From positions 1,674,001-1,738,000 of the forward strand of contig NZ_JAPDRJ010000001.1 in assembly GCF_040706535.1 (NCBI RefSeq): DNA of 64,000 bases, written 5' to 3'. This DNA comes from Lentisalinibacter orientalis. Lineage in GTDB: Bacteria > Pseudomonadota > Gammaproteobacteria > Steroidobacterales > Woeseiaceae. Shown here piece by piece: positions 40,025 through 48,714 of this stretch. The first letter of the stretch is position 1; every line of letters starts with the position of its first letter. A program made the translations under genes and the position numbers. Under the pieces are notes generated by a model, which saw only the letters and a program-made list of their open reading frames with translations, was not told the origin of the DNA and made no database searches.

Positions 40025-40548
40025 CGGGGGCCGCGTGAGACGGGCAGCAGTATGTCCTTCAGCAGGTTGTCCCAGTCGCCGATACCGCAGCCGTCGTCGC
40101 GGGTCACCACCGTGCTCACCGACTGGCCGTCGAGGGTGCCGCTCAGCATCGCGGTCTGCGGGCCGCCGTAGACCTGGGTGCACACCTGCTCCGGCGACGG
40201 ACCGCGCACGAGCCGGTTCTGCACGGCCGGCCGGGCGAGGGCCCTGCAGGCGTCCGCGGCGTCGATCTGCGCGCCGCCGCGCACGCTCGCCTCGCCGTCG
40301 TCGCAGCGGATGACGTAGGAGACCGGGCTGCCCTGCGGGTCCTGGATGACCACGCTGACGTCGGCCCGCACCTGCGAGCTGCCGGGCGAGGGGGCACCGG
40401 CGCAACCGGCGCCGAGCAGCGCGGCGCCGATGACGGGTGCGAAGATGGGTGCGCTAATAGCGAAGCGGCGTCTTCTCACTGGCTTCGCTGGCTTGACTGG
40501 CTGCATCGGGGCTCCGGTCTTCGGGTCGGCAGGCGTCCTGCCCATCAT
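40021..40548 (-). CDS. SSI-like protease-inhibitor lipoprotein
   Basis: The ATG at 40548 overlaps the upstream stop (ATGA); an internal ATG at 40506 is closer to the lipobox. The 175-residue product has the lipoprotein signal PVIGAALLGAGC. About 120 residues of the subtilisin-inhibitor-like fold follow: DVSVVIQDPQGSPVSYVIRC, then DAADACRALARP, then CTQVYGGPQTAMLSGTLDGQ, then VVTRDDGCGIGDWDNLLKDI. The paired Cys, the Y-G-G-P motif and the D-G-C-x-x-x-x-W end match SSI proteins, which are typical of Streptomyces and rare in Gram-negatives. It may protect the envelope from subtilisin-type proteases. Confidence 0.75.
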   Translation of the reverse strand: MMGRTPADPKTGAPMQPVKPAKPVRRRRFAISAPIFAPVIGAALLGAGCAGAPSPGSSQVRADVSVVIQDPQGSPVSYVIRCDDGEASVRGGAQIDAADACRALARPAVQNRLVRGPSPEQVCTQVYGGPQTAMLSGTLDGQSVSTVVTRDDGCGIGDWDNLLKDILLPVSRGPR

Positions 40549-42020
40549 ACTGCCGCCCGGCGGCCCGCGCTGGCCGCGGCGCCACCGAGGCCCGGCCGGG
40601 TGCGCTCCATCAGCTCGCCGAGCTGCTCGAGCAGCCGCGCGCGCTCCGCCGCGCTCTCGACGGTGCGGGAAGACAGGTGGCTCGGGTGCTGTTCCCGGTC
40701 CAGCCAGAACCGGCCCGAGACCTCCCCCGCCTCGGTGGCGGCGGCCAGCCAGACGGCGGTGTCCGCCCCTTCTTCGGGGGTGCGCAGGACGTATCGTGTG
40801 AGGCGGTAGAAGCCGGGCAGGGATTCCTCCACGCCGGGAGTGTCCGCCCAGCCGGGATGCATGGCATTCACCGCGATGCCGTCGTCCGCCCAGCGGTCGG
40901 CCCACTCCTCCGTGAGGATCATGAGGCCGCGCTTGGCGCGCGCGTAAGCCACCGATCCGGAATAGAGGCCGCGTTCGCTCTGCAGGTCGTCCACGCGGAT
41001 CTTCTGGGTGTACATGCCGCCGGAGAGCACGTTCACCACCCGCGCCGATCCGGCCTTCGCCAGCAGCGGCTGCAGGCGCTCGGTGAGGATATACGGGCCG
41101 AGCAGGAGCAGCGCGAAGCTCTTCTCCAGCCCCTCCGTCGTCTCCTGTCGCGGGTTGAACAGCGCGCCGGCGTTGTTGATCAGCGCGTCGACGGGGCGGC
41201 CTGCGGCGAGCAGCCGGTCGCACAGCGCATGCACGTCCGCCATGACGGAGAGGTCGGCGATCTCGTAGCCGATGTCGTTGTTGCCGGTCTGCTCGCGCAA
41301 GTCGGCGACGAGTGCCCGGGCCTTGTCCGCATCGCGCGCCACCAGGGTCAGCCCCGCGCCGAGCGTCGTCAGCTCGCGTGCGGCGGCGAGCCCGATGCCC
41401 GAGGTGGCGCCGGTGATCAGCATGTGGTGGTCGCCCAGATAGGCGGAGACGGGTTTCCAGTGGCGGCGCGCGGCACAGTAGCCGAGACGTGTGAAGCGCC
41501 ACAGGCCCGGCAGCACGAGGCGGTCGGCCGCGGCGGTCAGGACGGAGGCACGGGGCGGCTCGTAGTCGTCCTCCAGTGCCTTCTTCAGGCCGCCCACCGC
41601 GCTCTTGCCGACCCGGTCCATGGCGGCCGGGAACAGCCTGTTCAGGGCGGCGAGCGGAGCGGGGAAGTCGAAGCTGGCGATATAGCGCACACGGGTCCCG
41701 TCGCCGGCTGCCTCGAACAGAATCTCCTCGCGGGCCGTGAACAGGCGCGATTGCACCGTCATCAGCATGCGGCGGTCCGGCTCGAACTCGACCACACGGT
41801 AGTGCAGCGAGAATCCCGCCTTCATGTCGATGCGGTATTCGGCGCCGACGCCGGGCCCGCCCTCGGTGAGCCGCGTGGCGCTCGCCACCGCCGGATCCCA
41901 TTCCTCGATGCGGGCGAAGTCCGACACGTAGGCGAACGCCTCGTGCAGCGGGCGCGCCGCTTCGATGGTTTCGTCCAGTGTGATGACGTTGCTCGTGGCG
42001 TCGCTCGTCGTATTGCTCAT
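40545..42020 (-). CDS. SRPBCC-SDR fusion protein
   Basis: The ATG at 42020 gives 491 residues. Residues 1-150 are an SRPBCC (START-like) domain (AFAYVSDFARIEEWDPAVAS, then VGAEYRIDMKAGFSLHYRVV). From about residue 190 a short-chain dehydrogenase follows: HHMLITGATSGIGLAAAREL, ALINNAGALF, VNVLSGG, and the catalytic Y-A-R-A-K in VAYARAKRGL. The fusion suggests a hydrophobic ligand is bound by the first domain and oxidised or reduced by the second. It heads the operon with the SSI-like lipoprotein and the permease. Confidence 0.88.
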   Translation of the reverse strand: MSNTTSDATSNVITLDETIEAARPLHEAFAYVSDFARIEEWDPAVASATRLTEGGPGVGAEYRIDMKAGFSLHYRVVEFEPDRRMLMTVQSRLFTAREEILFEAAGDGTRVRYIASFDFPAPLAALNRLFPAAMDRVGKSAVGGLKKALEDDYEPPRASVLTAAADRLVLPGLWRFTRLGYCAARRHWKPVSAYLGDHHMLITGATSGIGLAAARELTTLGAGLTLVARDADKARALVADLREQTGNNDIGYEIADLSVMADVHALCDRLLAAGRPVDALINNAGALFNPRQETTEGLEKSFALLLLGPYILTERLQPLLAKAGSARVVNVLSGGMYTQKIRVDDLQSERGLYSGSVAYARAKRGLMILTEEWADRWADDGIAVNAMHPGWADTPGVEESLPGFYRLTRYVLRTPEEGADTAVWLAAATEAGEVSGRFWLDREQHPSHLSSRTVESAAERARLLEQLGELMERTRPGLGGAAASAGRRAAV

Positions 42021-42104
42021 GGCATGCAGACTCTTCGGTCCCAAACCACGATATTCGCACGACCCGGCCTTGCGGTTTCGCCGGCCGCGGCGATTACGGC
42101 GCCG

Positions 42105-42308
42105 TCAGTCGTCCAGTTCGCCCGCGTCGTAGCGCTTCAGGAAGCGCTTGATGAAACGCCGCACTTCCCGGGCGGCCGAGGTATCGAGGTCCTGACAGGC
42201 GTCCAGGAAACGGTCGCGCAGTTCGCTGTCCAGGCGGAGTACGAGCTGTGCGTCCTTTTTCTTCTTCTTGTCTTTCTCTTTCTTGGCCACGTTGGTCGCT
42301 GCGGTCAT
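42105..42308 (-). CDS. Ribbon-helix-helix regulator with Lys-rich arm
   Basis: This 67-residue protein starts MTAATNVAKKEKDKKKKK and continues AQLVLRLDSELRDRFLDACQ, then TSAAREVRRFIKRFLKRYDA. This is a beta strand and two helices of the RHH/Arc type, plus a basic arm for DNA. The divergent gap to the lipoprotein gene holds three related palindromes, so it is probably an autorepressor that also controls that gene. No toxin gene is adjacent, so it need not be an antitoxin. Confidence 0.75.
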   Translation of the reverse strand: MTAATNVAKKEKDKKKKKDAQLVLRLDSELRDRFLDACQDLDTSAAREVRRFIKRFLKRYDAGELDD

Positions 42309-42358
42309 CGTTGCGCTCCTCGCGTGTGTCGCCGGAGCGCCTTCGCGGGAGAGTATTT

Positions 42359-42490
42359 CAATGTATATACGTTCGCTTGGCAAGTGATTGGCCGGACTAA
42401 GGAGCAGACCGGTGGAAAACCACTATTTCCCGTGAGATAGCTCAGGTATATACACAAAGGTGTTAGCTGATGTACAATGTATATACATTG
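42359..42490. promoter_or_regulatory. Three RHH-type operator sites
   Basis: CAATGTATATACATTG (42475-42490) is a perfect 16-bp palindrome just before the lipoprotein start. CAATGTATATACGTTC (42359-42374) is a 14/16 match near the RHH gene start. GGTATATACAC (42445-42455) is a half-conserved third site. The AT-rich core may overlap both -10 boxes. Confidence 0.65.
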
Positions 42491-42513
42491 GTATGCAAAA
42501 CGGGGGAGTTCTC

Positions 42514-43113
42514 ATGGACAAGATACGACGCCTTATCTCCGTGGCCGCCGGCGGTTGCCTGCTCGCGGGACTATCCGGCTGCGCGACGACGGCCGGCAAT
42601 ATCGATTCGGCGGCCGAACTCGCGCGCGAGGCCGGCGAACCGGCCGCCACCGTGGTGTTCGGCCGCTTCGAACTGCTGCGCAACGGTCACGAGGTGGCCT
42701 TCGGCGACGGGATTTTCGCCAGTTCGGCTACCCTGAATCTCGCCGAGGCGGGCAGTGCGCAGCCCATCGTGGGCAGGATCGGCCGGGACGGCGAGTTCGC
42801 CTGGGCGCTGGAACCGGGTACCTATCGGGTGACGAGCATCGGCTTCCGTTATCAGGGCCAGAAGATCCAGCCGCCCACCGGTTTCACGTTCACGGTGCCC
42901 GCGGGCTACCGCGCGAGCTACGTCGGCACGATCACGCTGGAGGCCTCCTTCGACCGCGGGCTGCTCGGCACGCGCGCGCAGGTGGAGCGCTACACCATCA
43001 GCGACGACTGCGCGGCCGAGTGCGACGGCCGTCTGAGCCGGCTCGGCCTCGACGCGGACCAGTCGACGCGAACCCTGTTCTCCTGGGAACGGAGCGTCGC
43101 TGCCGCCGAGTAG
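42514..43113 (+). CDS. Lipoprotein of unknown function
   Basis: The ATG at 42514 is preceded by GGGGGAG. The 199-residue product has a lipoprotein signal (LISVAAGGCLLAGLSGC). A beta-rich part follows (FELLRNGHEVAFGDGIFASS, then LEPGTYRVTSIGFRYQGQKI, then FTVPAGYRASYVGTITLEAS) that resembles carboxypeptidase-regulatory-like or transthyretin-like sandwich folds. Three Cys near the end could form a disulfide. It is controlled by the divergent RHH operator region and followed by a strong terminator. Confidence 0.8.
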   Translation: MDKIRRLISVAAGGCLLAGLSGCATTAGNIDSAAELAREAGEPAATVVFGRFELLRNGHEVAFGDGIFASSATLNLAEAGSAQPIVGRIGRDGEFAWALEPGTYRVTSIGFRYQGQKIQPPTGFTFTVPAGYRASYVGTITLEASFDRGLLGTRAQVERYTISDDCAAECDGRLSRLGLDADQSTRTLFSWERSVAAAE

Positions 43114-43193
43114 CCTCCGACCTTCCCTGGTTGCAGCGGCCTGAGGGGTGACGCGCCGTCGGGATCCACGCTCCGACGGCGGTCCGAGGGGGT

Positions 43194-43238
43194 GGGCCCC
43201 GCGATCGGAGAGACCGGTCGCGGGGCCCGATTATTTTG
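43194..43238 (+). terminator. Terminator after the lipoprotein gene
   Basis: GGGCCCCGCGA and TCGCGGGGCCC form a perfect 11-bp stem extended by CGG/CCG pairs around an AGAGA loop, followed by GATTATTTTGTT. Confidence 0.8.
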
Positions 43239-43273
43239 TTGTGGTTCGTCCGGGCTGACCGTAGCATCGCGGC

Positions 43274-44998
43274 ATGACCGCCGACTTCCGCAACCGCTAC
43301 CTCTCCTACGAGGAACTCACCGCGACGCTCGAGCACTGGGCGGGGACCTGGCCGGACCTCGTCCGGCTGGAATCCCTGGGCCGCACGGACGAGGGCCGCG
43401 AACTCTGGCTGCTCACCATCGGACCGCGGCCCGACGATATCCGTCCCGCCGTCTGGGTGGACGGCAACATGCACGCCGCCGAGCTCTGCGGCTCCAGCGT
43501 GGCGCTGGGTATCGCCGAGGACATGCTGCGTTTCCATGCCGAGGGCACGGTGCCGCACAACCTCTCCGCGGCGGTGTGCGAGGCGCTCCGCGACGTGCTG
43601 TTCTACGTGATGCCACGCATCTCGCCGGACGGCGCCGAACGGATGCTGCACGAGTGCCGCTACGTGCGTTCCAATACCCGGGACCGGCGTCCGGACGGCA
43701 GCCGCTCGTACTGGCGGCCCACGGACCTGGACGGCGACGGCGTCGCGCTCGCCATGCGCGTGGAAGACCCCACCGGCGAGTTCGTGGCATCGGCGGAAGT
43801 CCCGGACCTGATGGTGCTGCGCACCGTCGACGACGAGGGACCCTTCTACAAGCTCTACCCCGAGGGCGTCATCGAGAACTTCGATGGTGCCAGCATCCCT
43901 GCGCCGTCCTTCCTCTCCGACAGCCCCATCGACCTGAACCGGAATTTCCCCTGGTCCTGGGCGCCCGACCACGACCAACCGGGGGCCGGCGAGTACCCCG
44001 GCAGCGAGGCGGAGTCGCGCGCCGTCATCGAGTTCACCACGGCGCATCCGAACATCTTCGCCTGGCTGAATTTGCACACCTTCGGCGGCGTCGGCATCCG
44101 TCCGCTGGGCCACCAGCCGGACGCGAAGATGGACCAGAAGGATCTCGCCATCTTCCGCCAGGTGGGCGAATGGCTGGAGACCCACACCGGTTATCCCATG
44201 GTCAGCGGTTACGAGGAGTTCCTCTACGAGCCGGACAAGCCGCTGCACGGCGACCTCACCGACTACGCATACCATCAGCGGGGCTGCATCGGCTACGTGG
44301 TGGAACTGTGGGACCTGTTCGCGCAGGTCGGCCTGGAGCGGAAGAAACCGTTCGTGAAGGCCTACACCGATCTCGATCGCGACGACATGGTGGCGATCGC
44401 GCGCTGGGACCGGGAGCAGAACGCCGGGCGGGCCGTGCTCCCGTGGCGCGGCTTCGAGCATCCGCAGCTCGGCGCGGTGGAGCTCGGCGGCATCGACCCG
44501 CGGGTGGGCATGTGGAACCCGCCCTACGAGCTTCTGCCCGGCATCTGCAACCAGCATGCGGCCGCCTTCCTGCGTGTGGCGGCCATGGCGCCCCGGCTGC
44601 GCTTCGGGGCGGTGGAGACGACCGCCCTAGGTGGCGGACTCACTCGCCTGGACGTCACGGTGGAGAACGTCGGCTATCTGCCGAGCTACGTGTTGAGTTC
44701 GGCGAAGAAGCTCAGCTGGAACGAGGAGCTGTATCTCGACGTCGAGTGCGACGGCTGCGAGCTGGCCGAGGGCGGTACGCGCCGCACGCTCGGCCACCTG
44801 GACGGCTGGGGGCGCGGCGCGGGCGAGGGCACCGGGGCGCTGTACTACCCGTACGGGCGGGGCAGCAGCGGACGGGCCCGGCGCTCGCTGGTGGTGAAGG
44901 GCGTAGGCACGGTGAGGTTATGCGCCCGGTCGTGCCGCACCGGCGAGATCCGCAGCGAAGTGGACATCGCCGGGACGGACAAGCCGGTCCCGGACTGA
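43274..44998 (+). CDS. M14-family metallocarboxypeptidase
   Basis: This 574-residue protein has the M14 zinc site: His67 and Glu70 in VDGNMHAAEL (H-x-x-E), and the third His in WLNLHTFGG. The substrate-binding D-L-N-R-N-F motif and the general-base Glu in YVVELWDLF are also present. The last 130 residues form a beta-sandwich (LTRLDVTVENVGYLPSYVLS). No signal peptide is present, so it is likely cytoplasmic. It cleaves C-terminal residues from peptides. Family length is usually 350-400, so the C-terminal addition is extra. Confidence 0.9.
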   Translation: MTADFRNRYLSYEELTATLEHWAGTWPDLVRLESLGRTDEGRELWLLTIGPRPDDIRPAVWVDGNMHAAELCGSSVALGIAEDMLRFHAEGTVPHNLSAAVCEALRDVLFYVMPRISPDGAERMLHECRYVRSNTRDRRPDGSRSYWRPTDLDGDGVALAMRVEDPTGEFVASAEVPDLMVLRTVDDEGPFYKLYPEGVIENFDGASIPAPSFLSDSPIDLNRNFPWSWAPDHDQPGAGEYPGSEAESRAVIEFTTAHPNIFAWLNLHTFGGVGIRPLGHQPDAKMDQKDLAIFRQVGEWLETHTGYPMVSGYEEFLYEPDKPLHGDLTDYAYHQRGCIGYVVELWDLFAQVGLERKKPFVKAYTDLDRDDMVAIARWDREQNAGRAVLPWRGFEHPQLGAVELGGIDPRVGMWNPPYELLPGICNQHAAAFLRVAAMAPRLRFGAVETTALGGGLTRLDVTVENVGYLPSYVLSSAKKLSWNEELYLDVECDGCELAEGGTRRTLGHLDGWGRGAGEGTGALYYPYGRGSSGRARRSLVVKGVGTVRLCARSCRTGEIRSEVDIAGTDKPVPD

Positions 44999-45008
44999 GT
45001 CGGCCCCC

Positions 45009-45869
45009 TCAGTCATCCACGAGGGCGCCGCTGCGGTAGTCGGCGATGGCGCGCTCGATCTCCTCGCGGGTGTTCATGACGAACGGGCCGTACTGGGCGA
45101 CGGGCTCGCCGATGGGCTTGCCCGCCAGCAGGATGAACCGGGCCGTGTCGCCGACGGATTCCACGGTCGCGCTGTCCCCCTCGCCGAGTATGCCCGCCGA
45201 GCGCGGCGGCAGTTCCCGGCTGTCGGCGCCCCGGCCGACGGTGATGCTCCCCTCGTAGACGTAGAGGAAAGCGTTGTGCCCGGCCGGCACGGGGCACTCG
45301 AACAGGTGGTCCGCCGCCAGCTCCACGTCGATGAACAGGGGTTCCGTGCTGAGGCCGTGGATGGGGCCGGTCACCGTTGTCCCGCCCACCGGTACTGCGC
45401 CGGCGATGACCTTCACCCGCCCGCCGGGGATATCGGCCGCCGGGATGTCATCCGCGGGGATGTCGCGGTAGGCGGCCGGCTTCATCTTCTCGGCGGCGGG
45501 CAGGTTGATCCAGAGCTGGAAGCCCCGCATGCGGCCCTCCCGCTGCTGTGGCATCTCGGAGTGGATCACGCCGCGCCCGGCCGTCATCCACTGCACGCCG
45601 CCCTCCGTCAGCTCGCCCACGTTGCCCATATGGTCCTCGTGGCGCATGTGGCCGTTCAGCATGTACGTGACGGTCTCGAAACCGCGGTGCGGATGGGGCG
45701 GGAATCCGGCGATGTAGTCGTCCGGGTTGTCGGTGCCGAACTCGTCCAGCATCAGGAACGGGTCCAGCCGGCCGGCCTCGCTGGCGCCCAGGCTGCGGCG
45801 CAGCCTGACGCCGGCGCCGTCGGAGGTCTCTACGCCCGGGATGACTCTGCTCAGTGTGCGTTCCGCCAT
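45009..45869 (-). CDS. Pirin-family protein
   Basis: This 286-residue bicupin has the pirin N-terminal motif (FLMLDEFG, FPPHPHRGFETVTYMLNGHM, RHEDHMGN, GVQWMTAGRGVIHSE) with three His and one Glu as metal ligands. It also has a C-terminal cupin (VPAGHNAFLYVYEGSITVGR). Bacterial pirins act as quercetin dioxygenases or redox-sensing regulators. It is convergent with the M14 gene. Confidence 0.95.
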   Translation of the reverse strand: MAERTLSRVIPGVETSDGAGVRLRRSLGASEAGRLDPFLMLDEFGTDNPDDYIAGFPPHPHRGFETVTYMLNGHMRHEDHMGNVGELTEGGVQWMTAGRGVIHSEMPQQREGRMRGFQLWINLPAAEKMKPAAYRDIPADDIPAADIPGGRVKVIAGAVPVGGTTVTGPIHGLSTEPLFIDVELAADHLFECPVPAGHNAFLYVYEGSITVGRGADSRELPPRSAGILGEGDSATVESVGDTARFILLAGKPIGEPVAQYGPFVMNTREEIERAIADYRSGALVDD

Positions 45870-46030
45870 GATCCGTCCCCTTTATCGTCTTTCGCGAGTC
45901 TGCAGCGCATCTCCGTACGCACGTCTGCCGCGCCAGTGTAGCGCCCTGCGCTTCGGCCCGGCGATACAGCGGTTATCATGTGCCCCGTTTCCGCCAATTC
46001 GCCGCTGAGAACCTGAGGAGACGAGAGCCG

Positions 46031-48073
46031 ATGACGAGACCCGCCAGTGCCATCCTCACTGTTGCCACCCTGCTGCTCGCGGCGGTCGCCGTGGCCGCGC
46101 CGGAGCGCCCGTTCGGGCGCATGGACGTATTCGAGCTGGAGTGGGCGTCGGATCCGCAGATCTCACCCGACGGCGAGCATATCGTCTACGTCCGCAATGG
46201 CATGGACATCATGACCGACGAACCCGTCGGCCGGCTCTGGCTCGCGGCGTCCGATGGCGGGCGGCACGAGCCGCTGACCGGCGACGACCGCAACGAGTCG
46301 GGCGCGGTCTGGTCGCCGGACGGCACGCGCATCGCCTACGTCGCCGAGGCCGGTGACGACGGTGCCGAGATCTTCGTCTACTGGCTGGAATCGGGCAAGC
46401 GCACGAGCCTGACGCAGCTGGAGACGAGTCCCTCCGGGCTGAGCTGGTCGCCGGACGGGGCACGGCTCGCCTTCTCCATGCGGGTGCCGGCCGAGCCGCC
46501 GTCGCTGGTGGAGCCGCCGTCGAAGCCGGAAGGCGCCGAGTGGGCGGAGAGGCCGCGGGTGACGACCCGGGTGACCTACGAGAGCGACGGCAGCGGTTAC
46601 CTGGAGCCGGGTTTCCATCATTACTTCGTGCTGCCCGCCGACGGCGGCACGCCCCGGCAGGTGACCTCCGGCGCCTTCCATCACCAGGGCACGCCGCAGT
46701 GGACACCCGACGGTGAGGCGCTGGTGTTCTCTACCAACCGCAATCCGGACTGGGAGCTGGATTTTGTGGAGTCCGACATCTACCGGGTGGATGTGGGGAG
46801 CGGCGAGATCACCCGGCTCACGGACCGTGACGGCCCGGATACCGAGCCCGTGATCTCGCCCGACGGCAGCCTGATCGCCTGGCGGGGCTATGACGACAAG
46901 GTACAGACCTATCAGGTCGACAGGCTGTACGTCATGGAAGCCGACGGCGGCGGCAGACGCGAGCTGTTGCCGGACCTCGATCGCAGCGTCTCGGGGCTGG
47001 CGTGGAACCGGGAGGGCGACGGCCTGTATTTCCAGTACGCCGATCAGGGCGTGACCCGCATCGGGTTCACCACTCTCGGCGGCAAGTTCCGGGTGATGGC
47101 GGAGAACGTCGGCGGCACGGTCATCGGCCGCCCCTACGTGCGCGGCTCGTTCTCGGTCTCCGACGACGGCCGGATCGCCTACACGCGCGCCAGCGCCGAG
47201 CGCCCGGCCGACGTCGCCACGGTCTCCTGGCTGGGCGGCGCGCCCGCTGCCGTCACCGACCTGAATGCCGATGCCCTGGGCGGCCGATCGCTGGGCCGGG
47301 TGGAGGAATTCCGCTACCCGTCCACGCTGGACAAGCGGGAGATCCAGGGCTGGCTGGTGAAGCCGCCGGGCTACGACCCCGAGCGGGACTATCCGCTGCT
47401 GGTCGAGATCCACGGCGGACCCATCTCCCACTACGGCCCGGTCTTCTCCCCCGAGATCCAGATCTACGCGGCGGCGGGCTACGTGGTGTTCTACCCCAAT
47501 CCGCGGGGCAGCACGAGTTACGGGGAGGAGTTCGGCAACCTGCTGTACCACGACTACCCCGGAGGCGATTACCAGGACATCATGGACGGCGTCGATGCCC
47601 TCGTCGAAGCCGGCATCGCCGCCGAAGGCAGCCTCTACGTTACCGGCGGCAGCGCGGGCGGGACCATGACGGCCTGGATCGTCGGCAACACCGACCGCTT
47701 CCGGGCCGCCGCGGTCATCAAGCCGGTGATGAACTGGGTCAGCAAGACGCTGACCGCCGACAACTACTACAAATACGCGGACTATCGCTATCCGGGCCAG
47801 CCCTGGGAGAGCATCGAGGAATACATGCGGTACTCACCCGTCTCGCTGCTGGGCGAGATCGAAACGCCGACGCTGGTGATGGTGGGCACCGCCGACCTGC
47901 GCACGCCGCCGTCCGAGGCGAAACAGCTCTACGGCGCGCTGAAGATCCGCGGCATCGACACCGCGCTGGTGGAGATGCCGGGCGCCGCCCACAACATCGC
48001 GCGCCGGCCGAGCCAGCTCATCGCGAAGGTGGATCACATCCTCGCCTGGCTGCAGAGGTATCCGCCGGAATGA
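46031..48073 (+). CDS. Exported S9-family peptidase
   Basis: From ATG 46031 the 680-residue protein has a signal peptide (ILTVATLLLAAVAVAAP), a TolB-like beta-propeller with repeated S-P-D-G motifs, and a C-terminal prolyl-oligopeptidase hydrolase domain. The triad is Ser in VTGGSAGGTM, Asp in GTADLRTPP and His in GAAHNIARRP. It resembles acylaminoacyl or dipeptidyl peptidases that trim peptides in the periplasm. The DJ-1/PfpI gene overlaps its stop by 4 bp. Confidence 0.93.
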   Translation: MTRPASAILTVATLLLAAVAVAAPERPFGRMDVFELEWASDPQISPDGEHIVYVRNGMDIMTDEPVGRLWLAASDGGRHEPLTGDDRNESGAVWSPDGTRIAYVAEAGDDGAEIFVYWLESGKRTSLTQLETSPSGLSWSPDGARLAFSMRVPAEPPSLVEPPSKPEGAEWAERPRVTTRVTYESDGSGYLEPGFHHYFVLPADGGTPRQVTSGAFHHQGTPQWTPDGEALVFSTNRNPDWELDFVESDIYRVDVGSGEITRLTDRDGPDTEPVISPDGSLIAWRGYDDKVQTYQVDRLYVMEADGGGRRELLPDLDRSVSGLAWNREGDGLYFQYADQGVTRIGFTTLGGKFRVMAENVGGTVIGRPYVRGSFSVSDDGRIAYTRASAERPADVATVSWLGGAPAAVTDLNADALGGRSLGRVEEFRYPSTLDKREIQGWLVKPPGYDPERDYPLLVEIHGGPISHYGPVFSPEIQIYAAAGYVVFYPNPRGSTSYGEEFGNLLYHDYPGGDYQDIMDGVDALVEAGIAAEGSLYVTGGSAGGTMTAWIVGNTDRFRAAAVIKPVMNWVSKTLTADNYYKYADYRYPGQPWESIEEYMRYSPVSLLGEIETPTLVMVGTADLRTPPSEAKQLYGALKIRGIDTALVEMPGAAHNIARRPSQLIAKVDHILAWLQRYPPE

Positions 48074-48714
48074 AGACGATGGCGCGGCGCGCGACGGTCG
48101 GCATCGTCGTGTTCGACGACGTGGAGGTGCTCGACTTCTGCGGCCCCTTCGAGGTGTTCTCCGTGGTCCGGCTGGACGAGGAGGCGCGGCGGGAGGAACC
48201 GTCCCCGTTCGACGCAGGCCTGGTCGGGGAGACAGCCGCCCCGGTCACGACCACGGGGGGCATGACGGTGACGCCGCGCTGGGCCTTCGGCGATTGCCCG
48301 GCCCTCGATCTGCTGCTGGTCCCGGGCGGCTGGGGCGTCCGCCGCCAGCTCGAGAATCCGTTGCTGCTCGACTGGCTGCGCGAACGCAGCCGCGAAGTGG
48401 AGCGTCTCTGCTCGGTGTGCACCGGGTCCCTGTTGCTCGGCGCGGCCGGCCTGCTGGAGGGCCGCCGCGCGACCACCCATTGGCGCTCGCTGGACTGGAT
48501 GGCAGAGCTGCTGCCGGCGGTGGAAGTGGTGCGCGACCGGCATTTCGTCCGGGACGGCAGCGTCTGGACCGCGGCCGGCATCTCGGCCGGTATAGACCTG
48601 TCTCTGCGAATCGTCGCCGCAATCCACGGAGAGGAGACAGCGCGGGCGACCGCGCGCTACATGGAGTACCCCTGGCCCGAATCCGATGCGCGGCGGATAG
48701 CCGTGCCCGACTAG
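48070..48714 (+). CDS. DJ-1/PfpI-family protein
   Basis: The ATG at 48070 overlaps the peptidase stop (ATGA). The 214-residue product has the GATase1-like fold: VGIVVFDDVEVLDFCGPFEV, then LLLVPGGWGVRRQ, then the nucleophile elbow Cys in RLCSVCTGSLLLGAAGLLEG, then TTHWRSLDWM. It has no AraC domain, so it is the short enzyme-like form, related to isonitrile hydratases and ThiJ/PfpI proteins. The substrate is unknown. It is convergent with the AKR-like gene and their ends overlap by 4 bp. Confidence 0.9.
   Translation: MKTMARRATVGIVVFDDVEVLDFCGPFEVFSVVRLDEEARREEPSPFDAGLVGETAAPVTTTGGMTVTPRWAFGDCPALDLLLVPGGWGVRRQLENPLLLDWLRERSREVERLCSVCTGSLLLGAAGLLEGRRATTHWRSLDWMAELLPAVEVVRDRHFVRDGSVWTAAGISAGIDLSLRIVAAIHGEETARATARYMEYPWPESDARRIAVPD

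Noticed and set aside
38714..40405. Longer permease from 40405
   Set aside because: The extra 127 residues overlap the SSI-like gene in another frame, whereas GTG 40024 overlaps the preceding stop.
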